DNA of 5,632 nt from Bacilli bacterium. Lineage in GTDB: Bacteria; Bacillota_I; Bacilli_A; RFN20; CAG-826. Numbering within the stretch: position 1 is the first letter of the stretch; every line of letters starts with the position of its first letter. The translations under genes and the position numbers were made by a program. Below are positions 1 to 4,819 of the stretch, piece by piece. Where the stretch lies: the NCBI GenBank assembly GCA_017551465.1, contig JAFZLN010000008.1, forward strand, positions 1-5,632, written 5' to 3'. The notes under the pieces are model-generated. The model saw only the letters and a list, made by a program, of their open reading frames with translations. It made no database searches and was not told the DNA's origin.

Positions 1-426
1 CATCACCACCATCATCACCATCACCATGGCGTTGAAAACGAAGAAGAAGGTACCGCTCTTGAATATGACATCAATACCTTCGTCTATTATCGTAGAAGAC
101 CATTTGATCAAGAAAAGTTTGATAAATGGGTGAAAGATGAAAGTGGTAAGCACCATATCATTAGAGCTAAAGGCGTCTGCTATTTCGCTAACGAAAAAGA
201 AAATATTTATGTCTATGAATCAGCGGGCTTACAAACAACCTTAACTTATTCAAGAAAATGGTTCTCAGCGACTTTAACAAAAGCCCAACTCACTTATTTA
301 AGACATAATGATGAGAACTTCGCCCATGACTGGGATGATGAATATCAAGACCGATTAATCAAACTCGTGTTTATCGGCCAAAATCTTAACGAGAAAGCTA
401 TTAGAAAAGAATTGGATCAAATTTAA
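1..426 (+). CDS. COG0523/CobW-family GTPase metallochaperone, C-terminal part (5' end outside window)
   Basis: The reading frame is open from the first base and gives 141 residues before TAA. The GTG at 130 is internal, because the conserved domain starts well before it. The visible part opens with nine consecutive His and an acidic stretch (ENEEEG, residues 12-17). The CobW C-terminal domain follows: TFVYYRRRPFD at about 26-36, IIRAKGVCYFA at about 53-63, a W-containing WDDEYQDR segment, and LVFIGQNLN near the end. In this family the missing N-terminal half is a G3E P-loop GTPase with a CxCC metal site, and members pass zinc, cobalt, iron or other metals to client proteins in the cytoplasm. 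The His run is typical of the variable linker between the two domains and probably binds metal. The metal and client cannot be told from this fragment. The gene overlaps the next one by one base, so the two are cotranscribed and the neighbour may hint at its role. Confidence 0.9.
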   Translation, partial: HHHHHHHHHGVENEEEGTALEYDINTFVYYRRRPFDQEKFDKWVKDESGKHHIIRAKGVCYFANEKENIYVYESAGLQTTLTYSRKWFSATLTKAQLTYLRHNDENFAHDWDDEYQDRLIKLVFIGQNLNEKAIRKELDQI

Positions 427-992
427 TGAAAACAAATACATTATCAAAATACTTCGACGTCAAAACAATATGCGTTAATGGCATGATTGCCGCATTATAC
501 GCTGCTATCACTATTGCTTGTGGCCCATTAGCCTATGAATGGTCACAATTTAGAATTAGCGAATTATTTAACTTATTAGTGTTCTTTAATCCAAGTTACA
601 CTATCGGTTTAACATTGGGCTGTTTACTTGCTAACTTAGCCTCCACTGTTGGGCCACTTGATATTATCTTTGGAACACTCACTACTTTAGTGTCTTGTTT
701 AATCATGATTGTTTATTCAAGATTTGTTAAAAACTTATTCTCCGCAGGATTAATTCCATGTCTCGCTAATGCGATTGTTATTCCGTTAGTGATTTACTAT
801 TCATGTATTGGTACACCAGATGCAATGGAATTAAACCTTGTCACATACTTCACCATGTTCGGTGGTGTCTTCTTAGGGGAATTTGTTTGTATCATAGTTG
901 TTGGCTATCCATTAATCATGATCTTAAGCAAAAAGAATCAATCATTCTATAAGAGCATCTTAGCCACAAGAAACACAGACTATAAGTGGTAA
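426..992 (+). CDS. queT: QueT-family ECF transporter S component (queuosine precursor uptake)
   Basis: This 188-residue, strongly hydrophobic protein has about five or six membrane segments. It carries the QueT signature: an N-terminal helix (GMIAALYAAITIACGPLAY, residues 19-37), FRISELFNLLVFFNP (42-56), IGLTLGCLLANLAS (60-73), then GPLDIIFGTLTTL (76-88). Length matches the family. QueT proteins are the substrate-binding subunits of energy-coupling factor transporters. Family knowledge, mostly from preQ1-riboswitch association, assigns them uptake of queuosine precursors (preQ0/preQ1). The shared ATPases and EcfT would be encoded elsewhere, since none is in the window. The ATG overlaps the TAA of the upstream COG0523 gene (TAATG). 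Only a weak GGA lies upstream, about ten bases before the ATG, so translation probably depends on coupling. I see no preQ1 riboswitch immediately upstream, because that sequence is coding. The family call is strong; the actual substrate is inferred. Confidence 0.88.
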   Translation: MKTNTLSKYFDVKTICVNGMIAALYAAITIACGPLAYEWSQFRISELFNLLVFFNPSYTIGLTLGCLLANLASTVGPLDIIFGTLTTLVSCLIMIVYSRFVKNLFSAGLIPCLANAIVIPLVIYYSCIGTPDAMELNLVTYFTMFGGVFLGEFVCIIVVGYPLIMILSKKNQSFYKSILATRNTDYKW

Positions 993-1010
993 ACTAATGC
1001 TTAAAAGTGT

Positions 1011-1047
1011 AAAAAGTCTAGCCGTCATGGTTAGATTTTTTATTTTT
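1011..1047 (+). terminator. Rho-independent terminator of the COG0523-queT operon
   Basis: The stem pairs AAGTCTAGCC (1014-1023) with GGTTAGATTT (1029-1038), including two G-U pairs, around the loop GTCAT. A T-rich tail follows (TTTTTTATTTTT). It starts about 20 bases after the queT stop codon. Confidence 0.8.
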
Positions 1048-1050
1048 CAC

Positions 1051-1079
1051 TATACATTTTGTTTTTATTCGTAGATAAT
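1051..1079 (+). promoter_or_regulatory. Sigma-A-type promoter of the S41 lipoprotein gene, nearly abutting the start codon
   Basis: The -35 box TATACA (1051-1056, four of six consensus bases) and -10 box GATAAT (1074-1079, five of six) are separated by exactly 17 bases. Transcription should begin around 1085-1088 and the ATG is at 1088, so the message would have almost no leader. An alternative is that TATACA is itself a -10 box with a poor -35, giving a leader of roughly 25 bases that still lacks a Shine-Dalgarno. Confidence 0.55.
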
Positions 1080-1087
1080 ATCCACAA

Positions 1088-3079
1088 ATGAAAATAAGTA
1101 AGATTTTTCCTATATTATTTGTGCTTACCATCGCTTCATGTAACACTACCCATAGTTCGTCTATCTCTAGCAGTTCCTCAAGTGATTCTTTAGCTAGCAC
1201 AAGTTCTAATGAAAGTACATCTAGCGAAGAAAGTAGCAGCACAAGTTCTAGTTCTTCTAGCAATAGCTCTTCTAGTTCTAGTACATCTTCTTCGATAAGC
1301 AGCTCTAGTTCTTCTAGCAGTGTCTCAAACTCTAGTAGTTCTTCAATAAGCAGTTCTAGCAGTATTAACTCTTCTAGTTCTATTTCATCTTCAAGTAGCA
1401 GCGTATCTAGTTCTTCATCAAGTTCTAGTAGTTGGCACATTGAACCACCAGTCAACTTTGCATTGATGTCTGCACCTTTATATATTCCAGCATATAACTC
1501 TAATAGAACTGATTGTGTATCACATAAAGCTTGTGACTTAGAATATGCGATTAAAGATGAAAATACCTTTATTCCATATATGTCTTTAGAAATAGCGTTA
1601 ACTGCTTTATATGATGGCGTTCAAATTATTAAAGATGGTAATAAGATTACATACACATGCCCATACGATATTATCTTTACCGTTGATCATGTCGAGAACA
1701 CTATCACAGTTCATAATTTTGATAACATCATTGGCTCTGAAGGAAGTGATAGAAACATCTTCCATATGACTAGCGGCAATAAACACATAAAAGAAAATTA
1801 CATCACGTATCAAGGAACAGAAGATGTCCTCTTTGATTTAAATAAATATCACTTAGATATCTATAGATATAATGATGATTTCTATCTACCATTTTCTATT
1901 GTTAACTCAATCACATTTAACATGTGTTACTGGGCTAGTTGTAATTTTAATGGTACAGCCTTCTATATATTAGATTTCTCCAAAGGTGCGGTCGCAGTGA
2001 ATTATGTCGGCACATCTTTTGAAAAAGATTTTCATAAAGGCGATTATCGTTTTAAAAATGCGAGAAATAATTATGACTTTAGAGAATATAACTATAATTC
2101 TTTAATGTTCCTTTTAGACTATTCATATGGTTTTAGAGATTGTAGAATAAGTGACTTCAATGAATATCTAACAAAAAACCACCAAGATATCGTTAACAAC
2201 TTAAAGAGTGATAATGAAACCTTCTATTGCCAAGCTGTTGAGAAAATTATCAACTATGTCATTGGTGATGGCCATTCAAGCGCGGGTGATAACGCTAGCG
2301 CATGTGGTGAATCAACATTTACTAGAGCAGGTTATTTAAGTAACCGCTACTACGGATTAGTGAATAACCAAGAGGATTTACTTGCTAGAAGGCAAAGTGC
2401 TTTAGGCAAAAACGTGCCAAGTCTTAGATATTATGTTGATACTGCGATTATTACTTTCGATAACTTCATGTACTATCCTTACGATATGACTGACCATGTC
2501 GCCGAACAATTAGCGAAATATGATAGCTTCGCTATGGTCTATTCTTGCATGAAGAAAATCAATAATAAGGGTGGTATTAAAAATATTTATTTCGATTTAA
2601 CATGTAATACTGGTGGCAGTGCCATCTCTGGGATTGGCATCTTAGGCTTTTTGACTGAAAACGTTGAATTAACCACTTACTGCGCTTTAACAAAAACAGC
2701 GGCTTCTCAATCATATAAAGTCGACACTAATTTGGATGGAGAATTCAATGAAGATGATTGCCTCGCTAATAAATATCATTTCTTTATTTTGACTTCTGCC
2801 TTGTCTTTTAGCTGTGCGACTTGGTTTCCACATATAGCAAAAGAGAATGGTTGTGCCACTATTGTTGGTGAGAATACCGCAGGTGGCGCCACTAATTCAT
2901 ATATTACCGCTACTCCTGATGGAAAAATTTTCCGTATTTCTGGTATTGCTCCAAGAGCGGGTTTTAAAACTAATCCAAGCGCCCATCCAGATGATGGCGT
3001 GAAAGTTGATATTTCTTTATCAAGAGATTATTTCTACGATAACGAGACGTTATATCATATCGCTAAAACTAATTCATAA
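1088..3079 (+). CDS. Surface lipoprotein with poly-serine stalk and S41-family peptidase domain
   Basis: This 663-residue protein is predicted to be exported and lipid-anchored. It has a short basic start and hydrophobic core, then the lipobox I-A-S-C with the acylated Cys at residue 18, which also fixes the start codon. Residues 23-115 form a stalk in which 72 of 93 residues are Ser. Residues about 160-300 contain repeated short segments of the FDLNKYHLDIYRYNDDFYLPFSIV type, a pattern often found ahead of S41 domains in Firmicutes. The S41 core follows: GDGHSS (His396), YFDLTCNTGGS (about 505), LSFSCATW (Ser575) and IVGENTAGGATN (592-603). Ser575 aligns with the CtpA/Prc nucleophile by its spacing to the GE motif. 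The position of the CtpA/Prc Lys is Gly600, so the site looks like the tricorn/IRBP type using His rather than Lys. An EF-hand-like loop, D-x-N-x-D-G-x-F-x-x-x-D, spans 546-557 and may bind calcium. I infer that it cleaves or binds extracellular peptides; the substrate is unknown. It has its own promoter and terminator and lacks a Shine-Dalgarno. Confidence 0.85.
   Translation: MKISKIFPILFVLTIASCNTTHSSSISSSSSSDSLASTSSNESTSSEESSSTSSSSSSNSSSSSSTSSSISSSSSSSSVSNSSSSSISSSSSINSSSSISSSSSSVSSSSSSSSSWHIEPPVNFALMSAPLYIPAYNSNRTDCVSHKACDLEYAIKDENTFIPYMSLEIALTALYDGVQIIKDGNKITYTCPYDIIFTVDHVENTITVHNFDNIIGSEGSDRNIFHMTSGNKHIKENYITYQGTEDVLFDLNKYHLDIYRYNDDFYLPFSIVNSITFNMCYWASCNFNGTAFYILDFSKGAVAVNYVGTSFEKDFHKGDYRFKNARNNYDFREYNYNSLMFLLDYSYGFRDCRISDFNEYLTKNHQDIVNNLKSDNETFYCQAVEKIINYVIGDGHSSAGDNASACGESTFTRAGYLSNRYYGLVNNQEDLLARRQSALGKNVPSLRYYVDTAIITFDNFMYYPYDMTDHVAEQLAKYDSFAMVYSCMKKINNKGGIKNIYFDLTCNTGGSAISGIGILGFLTENVELTTYCALTKTAASQSYKVDTNLDGEFNEDDCLANKYHFFILTSALSFSCATWFPHIAKENGCATIVGENTAGGATNSYITATPDGKIFRISGIAPRAGFKTNPSAHPDDGVKVDISLSRDYFYDNETLYHIAKTNS
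1154..1432 (+). repeat. Low-complexity serine-codon tract (stalk of the lipoprotein)
   Basis: This 279-base stretch encodes 93 residues, 72 of them Ser, written with mixed AGT, AGC, TCT and TCA codons in irregular short units such as AGTTCT and TCTAGC. Other residues (T, N, I, V, E) are scattered and often end a serine run. The mix of codons from both serine families shows selection for the amino acid rather than simple slippage of one triplet. It is likely a flexible spacer lifting the enzyme domain away from the membrane. Confidence 0.9.
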
Positions 3080-3086
3080 GTGCAAC
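3074..3086 (+). repeat. TCATAAGTGCAAC, copy 1 of a repeat flanking the XRE gene
   Basis: This 13-base sequence covers the TAA stop of the S41 gene. It recurs in expanded form at 4287-4307, on the other side of the convergent XRE-membrane gene. It could be coincidence, since both copies are short and this one is constrained by coding sequence. Confidence 0.3.
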
Positions 3087-3110
3087 GCACCAAAAGCACA
3101 CCGCAGTTAC

Positions 3111-3144
3111 AAAAAAGAGAGGCAAGGGAGTTCCTCTCTTTTTC
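3111..3144. terminator. Bidirectional terminator between convergent genes
   Basis: GAGAGG (3117-3122) pairs with CCTCTC (3133-3138) around a ten-base loop. The stem is flanked by A's on the left and T's on the right, so each strand has a U-run after the stem. It sits 31 bases past the S41 stop and about 50 bases past the stop of the oppositely oriented XRE gene, and can end both transcripts. Confidence 0.85.
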
Positions 3145-3194
3145 GCCTTTAGAGGAAAGGGATTTGCTAAAGCAATAAAGGAGATATATGGGCT

Positions 3195-4214
3195 TTATTT
3201 TAAAACTTCTTTTCTGCCGAATGGAGAATAGCAGTATAAGAAGTGTACAAGTAAGGAAACACCGGTGAAAAGGAAATAGCCAATTAAGACAATGATTGGA
3301 ACTATATAGATGAATGTAAAGACTGTGTATGGATAAGTAACAGCGATGTAAATTAAGATACCCGCTAAGAATGATAACGCTAAAGAGACATACACAATTT
3401 CAGTCGTTCTAATTGTGCCTTTCCAAGGAGTTAAGACGAATGCTTTCTTTAATAAAGGACGTAATGGCATTCTAAGCAATGTGATAAATACATCTGAAAG
3501 GTGTAAGGAAACAACAAAGATAATAGAAGCGTATCCGATAATATAACCAATTGATTGTTCTTCATATGGAGGGAATGAGGTGAAAACAATACCTGCGATT
3601 AAAGAACCAACAACAAATGTCAAACCAGCGATAAATGGATCGAATAAATCAGAACGAGTAATCTTGTTATTAGCTTTACTGATATAACGGATGAATAGAA
3701 TTATTAATGTTAATAAGCATAATGCGAGTGAGGCAATTACCCATATTTTTACAGCGAAGCAAGCATTTTCCAAAAACGCAGTATAATCGTTCTTGATAGA
3801 AATTTTATCAACACTACCTTCACCATTTTCCGCTAGGATGTACATTGATTTAGCGTAATTAACAGCGTGTATACAAATGCCGATTAATACAACAGAGAGA
3901 ATATAACTAACAATTGCGCAGATAGAGATGAATAAAGAAGCATTACCAAAGTGGAAGGCAGATTTATCTTTTACTACTTCCTGCTTCTCTTCTTCTTTTT
4001 GATCGTCTGTATCGCTAATCTTTTCACCATACAACTCTTCGACAGTGCAACCGAAGTAAGCCGCTAGCGCGTATGAATATTTAGGATTAGGTACTGCGCT
4101 ACCGCACTCCCATCTGGAGACTTGTTGTCTAGTTGTACCCACAGAAGCGGCTAAAGCTTCTTGAGAAATGTTCTCCCTTCTACGGAGTTCATAAATTTTT
4201 TCTGAGTAATTCAT
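3195..4214 (-). CDS. XRE-family helix-turn-helix regulator fused to a six-segment membrane domain
   Basis: I start this 339-residue protein at 4214. There the helix-turn-helix begins (MNYSEKIYELRR), and GAGGAA lies seven bases upstream. The frame stays open 57 bases further to 4271, but that extension has no ribosome site and does not resemble the family. Residues 3-62 are a typical XRE/Cro-C1 domain: ISQEALAASVGTTRQQVSRWE gives the two DNA-contacting helices, and YALAAYFGCTVEELYG the closing helix. A charged linker (DTDDQKEEEKQE, about 68-79) leads to about six predicted membrane segments near 93-118, 150-177, 191-213, 221-246, 272-293 and 297-327. HTH proteins with C-terminal membrane segments are known in Firmicutes, but the membrane part has no motif I recognise. 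It may sense a membrane or envelope signal and regulate from the membrane. Neighbouring genes on its strand are separated by terminators, so it is probably monocistronic. Targets are unknown. Confidence 0.85.
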   Translation of the reverse strand: MNYSEKIYELRRRENISQEALAASVGTTRQQVSRWECGSAVPNPKYSYALAAYFGCTVEELYGEKISDTDDQKEEEKQEVVKDKSAFHFGNASLFISICAIVSYILSVVLIGICIHAVNYAKSMYILAENGEGSVDKISIKNDYTAFLENACFAVKIWVIASLALCLLTLIILFIRYISKANNKITRSDLFDPFIAGLTFVVGSLIAGIVFTSFPPYEEQSIGYIIGYASIIFVVSLHLSDVFITLLRMPLRPLLKKAFVLTPWKGTIRTTEIVYVSLALSFLAGILIYIAVTYPYTVFTFIYIVPIIVLIGYFLFTGVSLLVHFLYCYSPFGRKEVLK

Positions 4215-4221
4215 ATGTTTG

Positions 4222-4227
4222 TTCCTC
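4222..4227 (-). promoter_or_regulatory. Ribosome binding site deciding the XRE gene start
   Basis: On the minus strand GAGGAA ends seven bases before the ATG at 4214. The upstream in-frame ATG at 4271 has no comparable purine tract, so the shorter protein is preferred. Confidence 0.75.
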
Positions 4228-4286
4228 GCCTCGTATATAGCAGCAATGATAAATGAGGCAGTAAACCGCAAAAATGCACATTCAAC

Positions 4287-4307
4287 TCATAAGTGGCAAA
4301 GTGCAAC
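4287..4307. repeat. Expanded copy of the flanking repeat, upstream of the XRE gene
   Basis: The 21-base stretch contains TCATAAGTG (4287-4295) and AAGTGCAAC (4299-4307). These are the two overlapping halves of the 13-base copy at 3074-3086, here pulled apart. It lies about 73-93 bases before the XRE start codon, where an operator or promoter would be expected. AAGTGCAACTT (4299-4309) is also an imperfect palindrome (AAGT-3-ACTT on the other strand). Function is unproven. Confidence 0.3.
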
Positions 4308-4330
4308 TTGCGTAAATATTAATTAATAAA

Positions 4331-4364
4331 TAAAAAAAACGGCAATTTTTTAACTGCCGTTTTT
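4331..4364 (-). terminator. Terminator of the tRNA-His gene
   Basis: ACGGCA (4339-4344) pairs with TGCCGT (4355-4360). On the minus strand the stem is followed by a run of eight T's (the A's at 4332-4339 read in complement). It begins about 15 bases past the CCA end of the tRNA and isolates the downstream XRE gene from tRNA transcription. A shorter T-run on the other side could permit plus-strand termination, but no plus-strand gene reaches it. Confidence 0.85.
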
Positions 4365-4379
4365 ACAATTCTTTAAGTT

Positions 4380-4457
4380 TGGGGCGAGTGATCAGATTCG
4401 AACTGACGAATGCCTGGTTCACAGCCAGGTGTGTTTGGCCTCTTCACCACACCCGCC
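4380..4457 (-). tRNA. tRNA-His (anticodon GTG)
   Basis: The minus strand folds as a full cloverleaf. The acceptor stem pairs GCGGGTG with CACTCGC. The anticodon stem CCTGG/CCAGG closes the loop CTGTGAA, with GTG at 4420-4422. The T-arm is GTCAG-TTCGAAT-CTGAT. The extra G at position -1 (complement of 4457) faces discriminator C73, the hallmark of histidine tRNAs and the main identity element for HisRS. CCA is encoded in the genome (complement of 4380-4382). It stands alone, with its own promoter and terminator. Confidence 0.97.
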
Positions 4458-4470
4458 AAATTGCTTAAAT

Positions 4471-4499
4471 ATAATAATATTTTTATATGTTATTGTCAA
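4471..4499 (-). promoter_or_regulatory. Near-consensus promoter of tRNA-His
   Basis: On the minus strand a perfect -35 box TTGACA (4494-4499) is followed after 17 bases by TATTAT (4471-4476, five of six). The predicted start lies around 4464, only about seven bases before the G-1 of the tRNA. This is a strong stable-RNA-type promoter. Confidence 0.88.
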
Positions 4500-4513
4500 A
4501 GTCTTTTAGCAAG

Positions 4514-4558
4514 AAAAAAATACCCCACCTATGCAGAGTTGCATAAACGGGATATTTC
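4514..4558 (-). terminator. Terminator after the small membrane protein gene
   Basis: Read on the minus strand, AAATATCCC pairs with GGGGTATTT (one G-U pair). It encloses an inner hairpin ATGCA/TGCAT and is followed by a run of T's. It starts a few bases beyond the stop codon and closes the peptidase-small protein operon just before the tRNA promoter. Confidence 0.85.
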
Positions 4559-4563
4559 TTTGA

Positions 4564-4791
4564 TTAGAATTCGATGACTTTGTCACTTGTGATGACTGTG
4601 ATGAGGTCGACGACCCACCAAATCCAGCCAAGGAAGACGGCGATGAGAATCCAAACAACCATCATTGTCCAGTTCTTCTCGTTGACTTTCTTAATGATAC
4701 GATAGACCATCCAAGTTAAGTCTAAGTAGAAGATACAGAAGATGATTTTGAGTACTTTGGATAAACCATCCATCCACTTTACATAGCCCAT
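4564..4791 (-). CDS. Small two-segment, Trp-rich membrane protein, function unknown
   Basis: This 75-residue protein has two predicted membrane segments, about 13-33 (VLKIIFCIFYLDLTWMVYRII) and 43-67, joined by the basic/polar loop KKVNEKN. The positive loop favours both ends lying outside with the loop in the cytoplasm. Seven residues are Trp, with three packed in GWIWWVVDL (55-63). The G-x-x-W-W-x-x-D-L pattern near the end of the second segment recalls small TM2-like or YqaE-like proteins of Firmicutes, but I cannot assign it to a named family. A strong AAGGAG sits eight bases before the ATG. The gene begins 28 bases after the M18 aminopeptidase stop, so it is probably the last gene of that operon. 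No catalytic motif is visible. Confidence 0.75.
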   Translation of the reverse strand: MGYVKWMDGLSKVLKIIFCIFYLDLTWMVYRIIKKVNEKNWTMMVVWILIAVFLGWIWWVVDLITVITSDKVIEF

Positions 4792-4799
4792 AATTCTTT

Positions 4800-4805
4800 C
4801 TCCTT
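4800..4805 (-). promoter_or_regulatory. Ribosome binding site of the small membrane protein
   Basis: AAGGAG on the minus strand lies eight bases before the ATG at 4791. It supports this short gene as real and shows that the organism uses normal Shine-Dalgarno sites. Confidence 0.8.
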
Positions 4806-4819
4806 TACATTATGTTTTT

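Noticed and set aside
1..27. The His-codon run as an engineered His-tag or vector joint
   Set aside because: The frame continues straight into a native CobW C-terminal domain, and His-rich linkers are normal in this family.
300..425. A preQ1 riboswitch ahead of queT
   Set aside because: The region is coding sequence of the COG0523 gene, and I see no small H-type pseudoknot or terminator there. Any riboswitch would have to lie upstream of the window.
1154..1432. The short recurring units as a CRISPR array or minisatellite
   Set aside because: There are no fixed repeat and spacer lengths, and the pattern is explained by serine codons in an open frame.
1018..1455. A 145-residue Leu/Glu-rich open frame on the minus strand
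   Set aside because: It is the antisense of the serine-codon tract, which reads as Leu/Glu in complement. It has no ribosome site and no plausible protein character.
1607..1813. A 68-residue open frame on the minus strand
   Set aside because: It lies wholly inside the S41 lipoprotein gene in antisense and has no start signal or recognisable features.
3174..3199. AATAAAG/CTTTATT inverted repeat as a second terminator for the XRE gene
   Set aside because: The stem is short, A/T-rich and lacks a U-run on the minus strand. The hairpin at 3111-3144 is a much better terminator.
4215..4271. N-terminal extension of the XRE protein by 19 residues
   Set aside because: There is no Shine-Dalgarno before 4271, whereas GAGGAA precedes 4214, and XRE domains normally begin right at their first helix.
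4380..4457. tRNA-His as an integration site for a mobile island
   Set aside because: No integrase is present and no copy of the tRNA 3' end is visible elsewhere in the window. The flanks look like ordinary chromosome.
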